Origin: Nitrososphaerota archaeon
GTDB lineage: Archaea; Thermoproteota; Nitrososphaeria; Nitrososphaerales; Nitrosopumilaceae
Assembly (NCBI GenBank): GCA_028867395.1
Contig: JAGWGO010000048.1
Span: forward strand, 1-8,461
Direction: 5' to 3'
Length of the DNA: 8,461 bases
Below the pieces are notes generated by a model, which did not search any database, was not told the DNA's origin, and was given only the letters and a program-made list of their open reading frames with translations. Position numbers and translations under genes: made by a program. Shown here in pieces: positions 1 to 6,047 of this stretch. Position 1 is the first letter of the stretch; each line of letters begins with the position of its first letter.

Positions 1-1
1 A

Positions 2-277
2 AAGGACTATTTTACAAGGAATCCTGGCCTATCAGCAAGTGCTACAAGATATCTTTTAGAGAGAGAACCAAGCTTGGTGGGAATAGACTCGCCCAGTATA
101 GATCTGGGTAAGGATTCAAAGTTTTCTTCTCATCACATACTTTTGAGGAAAAATGTCTTGATCTTGGAAAATCTCTGCAATCTCGATAAGATCAAGAGAA
201 TTTGCTTTAGATTGATAGTTCTCCCGCTTAAGCTTAAGGATGCGACTGGATCCCCCGTCAGGGCCGTAGCAATCTAG
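2..277 (+). CDS. Cyclase / kynurenine formamidase-like metal hydrolase, 3' part only
   Basis: This is the C-terminal 91 residues of a gene that begins left of the window; the frame is open from base 2 to TAG at 275-277. What is seen: a G-I-D-S-P-S-I-D stretch at residues 27-34, a paired His at 44-45 in an H-x-L-L context, the I-L-E-N-L motif with Glu56, and a tail of the form L-P-L-K-x-x-D-A-T-G-S-P-V-R. These match the end of the cyclase family (PF04199), which includes arylformamidase KynB and isatin-hydrolase-like enzymes. In that family the metal-binding H-x-G-T-H-x-D motif lies nearer the N-terminus, so here it would be outside the window. The family usually hydrolyses amide or lactam bonds, for example N-formylkynurenine, but the substrate cannot be told from this fragment. 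A TTG at 74 could look like a start, but conserved sequence continues upstream of it. The stop codon overlaps the stop of the convergent amrS gene. Confidence 0.85.
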   Translation, partial: KDYFTRNPGLSASATRYLLEREPSLVGIDSPSIDLGKDSKFSSHHILLRKNVLILENLCNLDKIKRICFRLIVLPLKLKDATGSPVRAVAI

Positions 278-1335
278 ATTACAAACTGGAACCTATTTTG
301 CCTGTACTTTTCTGCCAACTCTCCTGTTATAGGAATCTTGTTGCCACAAAATTTACAATTATTGTTATCATCAAGATACCATCCCTGAATATCAAAGCCA
401 TATCTTTTTACCACAATGTTTTTGCATTCTGGGCAGTATGTGTGTTCAAGAGAATGGCCGGGAACGTTTCCTAGGTAAGCATAGTTTAGACCCTCCTTTT
501 TTGCCACCTCATAATGATTTTCGAGTGTCTTAATTGGTGTTGGTTCAAATTCCATCATCTTATAATCAGGATGAAATCTCAGAAAATGGATTGGAATGTC
601 AGGACCAAATTCATCGTAAATAAATTTACAAAGTTTAGCAGCATATTCTAAATTGTCTCCCACTTGAGGAACTATCAGATCAGTAATTTCTACATGAATT
701 TTGGTCTTGTCTCTTATCTCTTTTAGAGTATCAAAGATTGGTTTTGGATCAGGAACACCAATGTATTTTCGTGTAAATTGAGGCTCACCACTCCCTTTGA
801 AATCAACTGTTATACAATCAAGAAATTCATTCATCATTCTTACAGTTTCTGGAGTGTCATAACCGTTTGATACGAAAATATTAAACAAACCATTTTTCCT
901 CGCGATGACTCCACAATCTCTTGCAAACTCGATAAATATTGATGGTTGGTTGTACGTGTAAGCAATGCCATGAGAGCCCGACTTTATGGCCAAATCTACT
1001 ACTTGCTCTGGAGTCAAGTCTGTTCCTTCTATCTTTCTTCTCTGACTGATGTCATAGTTCTGGCAATAACGGCAAAGCCAATTGCATCCAGTGGTTGCAA
1101 TGGAAAAAATGTTTGTTCCAGGCATGTAATGAATTACAGGTTTTTTCTCGATTGGGTCTACATGGCCTGTTATTACTTTGCCATATGCCAAAAGGTCAAG
1201 CTTGCCACCGTTGTTTGCTCTGATACCACAAAGACCAATCTGGTTTTTTGCAATCTCACAGTATCTAGCACATGCTGTACATCTTACCTTCTCATTAGGT
1301 AGTTTTTGATAAAGAACCGCTTCTTTTGCCGTCAT
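274..1335 (-). CDS. amrS: AmmeMemoRadiSam system radical SAM enzyme
   Basis: Radical SAM protein of 353 residues, full length for the family, resembling pyruvate-formate-lyase activases. The 4Fe-4S cluster motif C-x3-C-x2-C is at Cys84, Cys88 and Cys91, followed by Q-N-Y-D-I-S-Q. Four N-terminal cysteines (19, 22, 26, 36) precede it, and a C-terminal zinc-ribbon-like set (C-P-E-C at 301/304 and C-K-F-C at 327/330) closes the protein. This architecture is typical of the enzyme that co-occurs with AMMECR1 and Memo proteins; the reaction of that trio is, to my knowledge, not firmly established. Neither partner lies in this window. ATG at 1335 is preferred over the TTG directly before it. The gene follows cdc48 by 28 nt, and a TATA-like box sits in that gap, so it may be read with cdc48, on its own, or both. 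Its TAG stop overlaps the stop of the opposing cyclase gene. Confidence 0.9.
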   Translation of the reverse strand: MTAKEAVLYQKLPNEKVRCTACARYCEIAKNQIGLCGIRANNGGKLDLLAYGKVITGHVDPIEKKPVIHYMPGTNIFSIATTGCNWLCRYCQNYDISQRRKIEGTDLTPEQVVDLAIKSGSHGIAYTYNQPSIFIEFARDCGVIARKNGLFNIFVSNGYDTPETVRMMNEFLDCITVDFKGSGEPQFTRKYIGVPDPKPIFDTLKEIRDKTKIHVEITDLIVPQVGDNLEYAAKLCKFIYDEFGPDIPIHFLRFHPDYKMMEFEPTPIKTLENHYEVAKKEGLNYAYLGNVPGHSLEHTYCPECKNIVVKRYGFDIQGWYLDDNNNCKFCGNKIPITGELAEKYRQNRFQFVI

Positions 1336-1354
1336 CAATTATTACTCGATTTTA

Positions 1355-1363
1355 TCATATAAG
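1355..1363 (-). promoter_or_regulatory. TATA-like box for amrS
   Basis: The minus strand reads CTTATATGA directly after the cdc48 stop codon, centred about 24 nt before the amrS ATG. That spacing fits an archaeal TATA box driving a leaderless or nearly leaderless transcript. It would let amrS be expressed independently of cdc48. Spacing and composition are seen; activity is inferred. Confidence 0.45.
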
Positions 1364-3505
1364 TTATGACGTAATGGCTTGTCGTGGCTTGACATTTTCT
1401 GGTCGTATTTTTTTGATTGCATTTTCAAGGTCTTCCCTAGTGATCTTTATTGATTTGACAGATTTTTCTTTATTGTCAACATATCTCCTTACTGCACTCA
1501 TTGCAGCCCTGTTGCATACACCTTCAATTTCTGCACCGCTAAAGCCGTCAGTCAATTCTACCAGTCTTGCAAAGTCAATGTTATTTGCAAGTGGCTTCTT
1601 TTTGGTGTGTATCTCAAATATATGCTGGCGACCCTTTGAATCTGGTAATGGTACCTCAAGTATTCTGTCAAATCTACCAGGCCTGAGCAATGCATTATCT
1701 ATCATGTCTAGCCTGTTAGTTGCTCCAATTACCAAGACATTGTGTAGCTCTTCAAGACCATCAATTTCTGTCAAGAGTTGAGAGACAATTCTTTCTGTTA
1801 CATGCGAGTCTGAGCTACCAGAATTTCTGCGTGGAGCAATTGCATCTACCTCATCAAGAAATATTATGCATGGTGTTGCTTGGCGTGCTTTTCTAAAGAT
1901 CTCACGTACCCCTTTTTCTGATTCTCCTACCCATTTGGAAAGCAGTTCAGGCCCCTTGATGCTTATGAAATTTGATTCTGTAGTGTGTGCGACTGTCTTT
2001 GCTATCAAAGTTTTCCCCGTGCCTGGAGGACCATAGAGCAATACACCTTTTGGTGGTTTAACATCTGCGTGTTCAAATGCATCCTTGTGCTTTAGAGGCC
2101 ATTCTATTGACTCTTGAAGCTCAGCCTTTAACGATTCTAGTCCGCCAACATCTTCCCAAGTAACATTTGGCACTTGAACGATGACTTCGCGCAGTGCAGA
2201 TGGTCTTACTTCTTTTAACGCATCCTTAAAGTCATTTTCAGTAATCACTATCTTTTGTAAAACTTCTGCAGGAATCTTTTCTTCTTTTAGATCAATGTCC
2301 GGCAAGATTCTTCGCAAAGATCTCATTGCTGCTTCTTTTGCAAGGATCTCAAGATCAGCTCCTACAAAGCCATGAGTTACTTTTGCAATTTGCCCTAGTT
2401 TCACTTTTTCATCAAGTGGCATGCCTCGTGTGTGAATGTCAAGTATCTCCTTTCTGCCAGTTTCATCTGGTATTCCTATCTCAATTTCCCTGTCAAATCT
2501 ACCGGGCCTTCTCAAGGCTGGGTCAAGCGAGTCTGGTCTGTTGGTTGCAGCAATTACTACTACCTTACCTCTTGACTTCATTCCATCCATCAGTGTCAAT
2601 AGTTGAGATACAATTCTCTTTTCTACCTCTCCCGTAACTTCTTCCCGTTTTGGCGCAATGGAATCAATCTCATCTATGAAGACTATGCTTGGCGAGTTTT
2701 CTTCTGCCTGCTTGAATAATTCACGTAACCGCTCCTCGCTCTCTCCATAAAACTTGCCTATAATCTCAGGACCACTAATTGAGAGAAAGTGAGAATTGGT
2801 CTCTCCTGCCACGGCTTTTGCAAGTAACGTCTTTCCCGTGCCTGGAGGACCGTAAAGCAATACACCTTTTGGCGCTTCAACTCCGAGTTTTTCAAATAAT
2901 TCTGGATGTCGCATAGGTAGTTCTACCATCTCACGTATCTTTTGTACTTCATTTCTTAGACCTCCAAGATCATCGTAAGTTACTCTTGGAACAGAATTGT
3001 CAACAGCTTTGGTTATCGAGCCAAGCTTAAATTCAGTTTGCGGAGTAACTATGACAGGTTTTCCAGATGGTATTGTGTTGGTTATCATAAGTTGAGTCTT
3101 TCCTCCAAGATGAGTGGTTACAATAAGAGCATCTCCAGTAGTCAATACATGGCCTATGTAATTTACCTGCATGTATTCCTGCAAGCCTTCAGAGCTTAAT
3201 TTTTCAATTGGAGAAACTGTTACTTGTTCAGCCTCCTTTGCTTCAACTTTTCTTACAGAAATCTTTTCTCCTATGCCGGCTCCAATATTTTGCCTAGTAA
3301 TTCCATCTACCTTTATCATTCCAGTTCCATATTCTTCAATTGAGCCTGGCCACATCTTGACATGACTCTTTCTATTACCTGTGAGCTCCAAAATATTACC
3401 TGCCTCCCAGCTGTTGTCTTCAACAACTTTGGGATCTACTACAGCAATTCCTTTCCCTACATGTCTCTGTGACGCCTCTGCAATTTTTAGTACAATCTCA
3501 CTCAT
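1364..3505 (-). CDS. cdc48: Cdc48/VCP-type AAA+ ATPase (archaeal VAT homologue)
   Basis: Double-ring AAA+ unfoldase of 713 residues, the usual archaeal Cdc48 length. An N-terminal substrate/adaptor domain (double-psi barrel plus following subdomain) covers about residues 1-170. D1 has Walker A GPPGTGKT at 219-226, Walker B IVFIDE at 274-279, pore residues F252-Y253 and the R-R-P-G-R-F-D-R finger region near 332-339. D2 has Walker A at 492-499, Walker B at 546-552, pore Trp525 and L-R-P-G-R-F-D-R at 607-614. Both ATP sites look intact. Known family role: ATP-driven extraction and unfolding of proteins, in archaea able to feed the 20S proteasome. The last residues are A-I-T-S, without a C-terminal HbYX proteasome-docking motif. 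ATG at 3505 is supported by a strong Shine-Dalgarno. The gene follows hsp20 by 30 nt on the same strand, suggesting a shared protein quality-control transcript. Confidence 0.97.
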   Translation of the reverse strand: MSEIVLKIAEASQRHVGKGIAVVDPKVVEDNSWEAGNILELTGNRKSHVKMWPGSIEEYGTGMIKVDGITRQNIGAGIGEKISVRKVEAKEAEQVTVSPIEKLSSEGLQEYMQVNYIGHVLTTGDALIVTTHLGGKTQLMITNTIPSGKPVIVTPQTEFKLGSITKAVDNSVPRVTYDDLGGLRNEVQKIREMVELPMRHPELFEKLGVEAPKGVLLYGPPGTGKTLLAKAVAGETNSHFLSISGPEIIGKFYGESEERLRELFKQAEENSPSIVFIDEIDSIAPKREEVTGEVEKRIVSQLLTLMDGMKSRGKVVVIAATNRPDSLDPALRRPGRFDREIEIGIPDETGRKEILDIHTRGMPLDEKVKLGQIAKVTHGFVGADLEILAKEAAMRSLRRILPDIDLKEEKIPAEVLQKIVITENDFKDALKEVRPSALREVIVQVPNVTWEDVGGLESLKAELQESIEWPLKHKDAFEHADVKPPKGVLLYGPPGTGKTLIAKTVAHTTESNFISIKGPELLSKWVGESEKGVREIFRKARQATPCIIFLDEVDAIAPRRNSGSSDSHVTERIVSQLLTEIDGLEELHNVLVIGATNRLDMIDNALLRPGRFDRILEVPLPDSKGRQHIFEIHTKKKPLANNIDFARLVELTDGFSGAEIEGVCNRAAMSAVRRYVDNKEKSVKSIKITREDLENAIKKIRPENVKPRQAITS

Positions 3506-3510
3506 AATTT

Positions 3511-3517
3511 CATCACC
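3511..3517 (-). promoter_or_regulatory. Shine-Dalgarno site of cdc48
   Basis: The minus strand reads GGTGATG, matching the conserved anti-Shine-Dalgarno end of archaeal 16S rRNA (GGTGAT), with 5 nt before the ATG at 3505. It fixes the cdc48 start and suggests cdc48 is translated as an inner cistron behind hsp20. The operon-head genes here carry no comparable site. Confidence 0.8.
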
Positions 3518-3518
3518 A

Positions 3519-3529
3519 TAAAAAATAAA
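3519..3529 (-). terminator. T-rich tract between hsp20 and cdc48
   Basis: The minus strand reads TTTATTTTTTA in the 30-nt gap, with a run of six T at 3525-3520. Archaeal RNA polymerase terminates at U-rich tracts, so this could be a leaky terminator lowering cdc48 relative to hsp20. A weak TATA-like element for cdc48 is the alternative, though its centre is only about 19 nt before the ATG. The sequence is seen; the function is inferred. Confidence 0.3.
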
Positions 3530-3535
3530 GTGGGT

Positions 3536-4048
3536 TTATTCGACCTCCACCTTATTTCCTCGAGGTCGCTCCTCTTCCTTCAGTTTGAATCTTACTTCGA
3601 GAATTCCGTTTGCATAAGTTGCCTTTACAGAATCCTCATCGACCTTTTGTTTGATAGGAATCTTGGTGCTGTACTTTCTTTCACCGCGTTCTGCATTGAT
3701 ATTGATGGTTCGTCCCATCACTTCGATCTTGATGTCACTTTTTTCTACTCCGGGCATTTCGGCCACAACTTTTAGAACCTTCTCTTTGTCATCTACTATG
3801 ACATCTGTAAAGGGTTCTCTTGTTTCTGCGGTTGGAAGTAGATTTGGACGAATGTTTCCATATTCTTTTACCACTGGTTTACCATCAGGCCCAACTGTTA
3901 CGTATCCATAATGGTATGGACCAAATGTCTGCATGTTAGCTGAACTTCTCATCTCCTGCCAAACATCATCCAGTTCTTTGAAAGGTCGCATCATTCTTTG
4001 GAAGAGTCCATCGAATTCATCCCATTCCGTCATGTCATATTCATCCAT
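3536..4048 (-). CDS. hsp20: Small heat shock protein, Hsp20/alpha-crystallin family
   Basis: Small heat shock protein of 170 residues, an ATP-independent holding chaperone that forms oligomers and keeps unfolding proteins soluble. The first roughly 75 residues are an acidic, aromatic N-terminal arm with a G-P-D-G-K-P-V-V-K-E-Y-G-N turn seen in archaeal Hsp20s. The alpha-crystallin domain spans about 78-160 and includes the E-M-P-G-V motif (97-101) and the N-G-I-L-E-V motif (147-152). The extreme C-terminus ends V-E-V-E, so V167-x-V169 can act as the IxI-type anchor used in oligomer assembly. ATG at 4048 lies about 26 nt after a clear TATA box with no Shine-Dalgarno, consistent with leaderless translation. 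It is the first gene of the hsp20-cdc48(-amrS) block and diverges from the ACT-like gene across 95 bp. Confidence 0.95.
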   Translation of the reverse strand: MDEYDMTEWDEFDGLFQRMMRPFKELDDVWQEMRSSANMQTFGPYHYGYVTVGPDGKPVVKEYGNIRPNLLPTAETREPFTDVIVDDKEKVLKVVAEMPGVEKSDIKIEVMGRTININAERGERKYSTKIPIKQKVDEDSVKATYANGILEVRFKLKEEERPRGNKVEVE

Positions 4049-4068
4049 ATGATGTAATAGTTATGACA

Positions 4069-4078
4069 TTATATAAAG
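4069..4078 (-). promoter_or_regulatory. TATA box of the hsp20-cdc48 transcript
   Basis: The minus strand reads TTTATATAAT, centred about 26 nt before the hsp20 ATG, the ideal archaeal spacing for transcription starting at or next to the start codon. It is the best TATA match in the window. Confidence 0.7.
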
Positions 4079-4086
4079 TTTAAGAT

Positions 4087-4101
4087 AATATACCATATAT
4101 T
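4087..4101. promoter_or_regulatory. Candidate operator: 6-bp inverted repeat between divergent promoters
   Basis: AATATA-CCA-TATATT is a perfect inverted repeat with 6-bp arms and a 3-bp spacer. It lies between the TATA box of hsp20 (4069-4078) and that of the ACT-like gene (4113-4119), where a dimeric regulator could control both directions. The arms are purely A/T in an AT-rich region, so chance is a real alternative. Confidence 0.3.
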
Positions 4102-4112
4102 TTTACATAAAC

Positions 4113-4119
4113 TAATATA
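4113..4119 (+). promoter_or_regulatory. TATA box of the ACT-like gene
   Basis: TAATATA is centred 28 nt before the ATG at 4144, matching an archaeal TATA box for a leaderless or near-leaderless message. No Shine-Dalgarno is seen before this ATG, which agrees. Confidence 0.55.
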
Positions 4120-4143
4120 GCTGACACGAATAAGTTCCATTGT

Positions 4144-4806
4144 ATGCGAGTATCTAGTGTTCCTGACGCCGTACGAGAAATCATCACAAGGAACAGATCA
4201 ATTCATGATTGTATAAAGATGGATCTCATCAATTACACAGCTCTTGCAGTAAAGATCCAAAAGGAGGTTGAACTCCAGGTTGGAAGCCCTGTCAACCTTA
4301 ACACAATTGTTGTTGCAATCAAGAGATACGCAGATTCTTTTGAGAAAAAGGAAGATGTGCAGAGCGAACCAATGTTAAGAAATGCCAGGTTATCACTGAC
4401 GGACGGAATTATGGATATCAAGTTTTCTTCGCAGGATTTTGGAACTAAGGATGTCGTCTCTTTGATGGATGGTTTCACTCGAATTGATCCAGATTATGAA
4501 TTTTTTAGGCTTACTGATTCCTTTAGGTTTCTGACAGAAGACATAAGCGATGTCAGAAAACTGCTAGAGTCGTTTTCATTACACAAAAACTTTTTCCAGA
4601 CTGGGCTTGCAAAGATAAGCATAAGCATACCCCAGTCTGAAGATAATCCAGATATTGCATCATACGTATCAGAAATTCTGCACAATAACGGAATAGAACT
4701 TGTAAATGCCTTTTTTGGACAAGACAGCATTGTCCTAGTATTACATGAAAAAGATGCCGCAAGGGCATACGAGATATTACGTGGAGAGATCTCCAGACAA
4801 AATTAA
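4144..4806 (+). CDS. Archaeal protein with helical N-terminal domain and ACT-like C-terminus
   Basis: Protein of 220 residues with no signal peptide or membrane segment, so cytoplasmic. Residues about 5-65 look like a small helical domain (V-R-E-I-I-x-R-x-R-S-I-H-D-C-I-K-M, then N-Y-T-A-L-A, then a helix ending A-I-K-R-Y-A) similar to archaeal proteins annotated as ACT-domain or regulatory. Residues about 155-215 fit the ACT fold: a strand G-L-A-K-I-S-I-S-I, a helix I-A-S-Y-V-S-E-I-L, a strand reading I-E-L-V-N-A-F-F, and D-S-I-V-L-V-L-H-E-K-D-A-A-R-A-Y-E-I-L. That last segment resembles the C-terminal ACT repeat of aspartate kinases. ACT domains commonly bind amino acids or other small ligands. 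I infer a regulatory role, perhaps DNA binding, but no effector or target can be named. It diverges from hsp20 and ends 6 nt from the opposing small gene. Confidence 0.8.
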   Translation: MRVSSVPDAVREIITRNRSIHDCIKMDLINYTALAVKIQKEVELQVGSPVNLNTIVVAIKRYADSFEKKEDVQSEPMLRNARLSLTDGIMDIKFSSQDFGTKDVVSLMDGFTRIDPDYEFFRLTDSFRFLTEDISDVRKLLESFSLHKNFFQTGLAKISISIPQSEDNPDIASYVSEILHNNGIELVNAFFGQDSIVLVLHEKDAARAYEILRGEISRQN

Positions 4807-4812
4807 TTGGTT

Positions 4813-5133
4813 TTAAATTCCAAGAGACTCTGCCCTAGTTAATTCCAAGTAAACCTTGTCTCCTACGGAGAGATTCAATTCCTTGTATTCATGCATGTCT
4901 AGCTTTATCGATGTAATCCCACCGCCCATTCCCATTCCTCCTCCAGCCATCATTTTGTTGAGGCTTTTAATCATGTCATCCATATTGGTGAATCCCATGA
5001 CGCCAGAGCCAAAAGGAGACATGGGTGGACTATTTTGCTCTTTGAAATCCTTCGAAGATGAGAGTGAGACAATAACGTACGGCGCGCCGTCTGGAGAACC
5101 TTCAATTCTTACTACAATATACTCTTTCTTCAT
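4813..5133 (-). CDS. Small conserved-looking protein with Met/Gly-rich linker, function unknown
   Basis: Protein of 106 residues that I do not recognise. The N-terminal third (K-E-Y-I-V-V-R-I, then A-P-Y-V-I-V-S-L) looks like beta strands. The middle, residues 38-69, is rich in Met (38, 46, 51, 54, 61, 62, 67, 69) and carries a short helix M-D-D-M-I-K-S-L-N-K-M-M followed by a Gly/Met loop. The C-terminal third (I-T-S-I-K-L-D-M, then L-S-V-G-D-K-V-Y-L-E-L) again looks beta-stranded, with a swapped-hairpin or barrel feel. There is no signal peptide or membrane span. The ATG at 5133 is followed by K-K and lies 27 nt after a TATA-like box. The opposite strand holds a 94-codon open frame, but its Pro/Ile-rich translation is the mirror of this gene and lacks a better promoter. 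Confidence 0.7.
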   Translation of the reverse strand: MKKEYIVVRIEGSPDGAPYVIVSLSSSKDFKEQNSPPMSPFGSGVMGFTNMDDMIKSLNKMMAGGGMGMGGGITSIKLDMHEYKELNLSVGDKVYLELTRAESLGI

Positions 5134-5155
5134 ATTCTAGTTCTGTACAAGACTG

Positions 5156-5164
5156 TAATTTATC
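5156..5164 (-). promoter_or_regulatory. TATA-like box of the small Met/Gly-rich gene
   Basis: The minus strand reads GATAAATTA, centred 27 nt before the ATG at 5133. Spacing fits an archaeal leaderless promoter. Other AT-rich stretches lie farther upstream (around 5199-5222), so it is the best placed but not the only candidate. Confidence 0.45.
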
Positions 5165-5213
5165 TTTCTCTTTATTGAAAAATTAGGAATTTGGCGCAAT
5201 ATTTAAAGTAGTT

Positions 5214-5222
5214 TTTATAAAT
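5214..5222. promoter_or_regulatory. Orphan TATA-like palindrome TTTATAAAT
   Basis: TTTATAAA is self-complementary, so it could place polymerase in either direction. No gene start sits at the expected distance. On the plus strand transcription would start near 5243, just before the hairpin at 5265-5287. It may belong to an unannotated short transcript or be chance in AT-rich spacer DNA. Confidence 0.2.
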
Positions 5223-5232
5223 TCGCACAGGT

Positions 5233-5287
5233 AAAAAACTCAAACTTTGTTATATGTACATACCGTTTGTAATTGTAAGATACAAAC
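5233..5287 (-). terminator. Hairpin plus T-tract downstream of the PsbP-like gene
   Basis: GTTTGTA (5265-5271) and TACAAAC (5281-5287) form a perfect 7-bp stem with a 9-nt loop, 7 nt beyond the stop codon at 5295-5297. On the minus strand a run of six T follows at 5238-5233. Together they could end or stabilise the PsbP-like transcript. Read on the plus strand the stem is followed by T5 at 5292-5296, so it could work both ways. This is the main structure in the gap at 5134-5294, which otherwise holds no convincing gene. Confidence 0.4.
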
Positions 5288-5294
5288 AAAATTT

Positions 5295-5984
5295 TTATGA
5301 TTGACGTCTAGAATGAGTTTTTTGCGATCGCGTCTTTTTTCTCATAATTGCCATACCTGCAGCCACGGCAATTCCTACTATGCCAATAGAAAGGTAATTG
5401 AATATGTATGAGGTATCATCACTTACGAATTTGATAGAACTTAGTAATTGATCGTAACTTGAGAGGTCTGAATCAAAGTTCTTCTTGTCATTTGCATATG
5501 TTATTGTATAAAATTTATCGTTAGCCAGTATGACAGTTTGCTTGAATTTAATTACATTGCTGCTTCCCTGAGAAGTAAAATTTTCTTGCAGTATTGACAC
5601 TTTTGCAGGAAGACCGCTTATGGTATCATCTTGTTCTGAGAGAAATGTAATGTTGTTAGATTGGTTGCCAGTAAGCTGGTTCGCTTTGTTTTTAACATAA
5701 TCATCAAGTAAAGTTCCATTTGACTTTTCAATAATAAATGAGATTGAGGCCGTAAAGCCACTTGAGTAGGGAGCTATTACTGCAATATCAGGTGCATCCA
5801 GCTGTGATTTTTTTGGTTCTTCCACTGTCCATCCCGGCGGAGCTTGAAACGAAATTCCAAGTGAGGGGTTTGCGTAGTTTCCTTGAGAATCTAGTGTAGA
5901 GTTTTGAGAACTTGCAAAAGAACTATGAATGGAACCTGTTAGAATCAAGAGAAGTGAAATTGAGAATATTATGCTGCTATGCAA
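5295..5984 (-). CDS. Secreted, membrane-anchored PsbP-like protein
   Basis: Protein of 229 residues with a hydrophobic signal peptide (residues 1-24, S-F-A before the likely cleavage site). A PsbP-like domain follows at about 36-188, opening with N-Y-x-N-P-S-L-G-I-S-F-Q-A-P-P-G-W, and then one transmembrane helix at about 194-214 with a strongly basic tail (R-K-K ... R-R), which would leave the domain outside and the tail in the cytoplasm. PsbP is known from photosystem II, but PsbP-fold domains also occur in archaeal surface proteins; the role there is unknown. Several N-x-S/T sites (for example N28, N89, N111) could be glycosylated. The start is TTG at 5984: no ATG or GTG lies between it and the in-frame stop four codons upstream, and a TATA-like box is centred 26 nt before it. 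It diverges from cbiE across 83 nt. Confidence 0.85.
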   Translation of the reverse strand: MHSSIIFSISLLLILTGSIHSSFASSQNSTLDSQGNYANPSLGISFQAPPGWTVEEPKKSQLDAPDIAVIAPYSSGFTASISFIIEKSNGTLLDDYVKNKANQLTGNQSNNITFLSEQDDTISGLPAKVSILQENFTSQGSSNVIKFKQTVILANDKFYTITYANDKKNFDSDLSSYDQLLSSIKFVSDDTSYIFNYLSIGIVGIAVAAGMAIMRKKTRSQKTHSRRQS

Positions 5985-6005
5985 CGATGAAAAGGTTTAC
6001 ACTGG

Positions 6006-6014
6006 CAAATAAAA
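6006..6014 (-). promoter_or_regulatory. TATA-like box of the PsbP-like gene
   Basis: The minus strand reads TTTTATTTG, centred about 26 nt before the TTG start at 5984. This spacing supports both a leaderless message and the choice of the unusual start codon. Confidence 0.5.
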
Positions 6015-6038
6015 GCTAACTGTGATCTCAAATCGTGA

Positions 6039-6047
6039 ATTATATTG
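6039..6047 (+). promoter_or_regulatory. TATA-like box of cbiE
   Basis: ATTATATTG is centred about 25 nt before the ATG at 6068, fitting a leaderless archaeal promoter. A GTGATG at 6058-6063, 4 nt before the ATG, resembles a weak Shine-Dalgarno and would matter only if transcription starts farther upstream. Confidence 0.5.

Noticed and set aside
74..76. TTG at 74 as the start of a 67-residue protein
   Set aside because: The frame is open from base 2, and the visible part matches only the C-terminal end of a larger cyclase-family protein.
1336..1338. TTG at 1338 as the amrS start
   Set aside because: An ATG follows directly and is better placed relative to the TATA-like box; the gain would be a single residue.
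946..1781. Open frames of 118 and 151 codons on the plus strand opposite amrS and cdc48
   Set aside because: They lie wholly or mostly within strongly recognised genes on the other strand and their translations show no domain features.
1362..4067. AGTTATGAC present at 1362-1370 and 4059-4067, near the amrS and hsp20 starts
   Set aside because: In one case it overlaps the cdc48 stop codon upstream of the TATA box; in the other it lies between TATA box and start. Different positions suggest coincidence, not a shared operator.
4856..5140. 94-codon open frame on the plus strand opposite the small Met/Gly-rich gene
   Set aside because: Its Pro/Ile-rich product mirrors the Gly/Met-rich minus-strand gene. 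It has no clear promoter, and the minus-strand frame has a TATA-like box and plausible beta-strand pattern.
5254..5304. 16-codon open frame beginning ATG in the gap before the PsbP-like gene
   Set aside because: Very short, overlaps the hairpin and the end of the PsbP-like gene, with no ribosome site or recognisable product.
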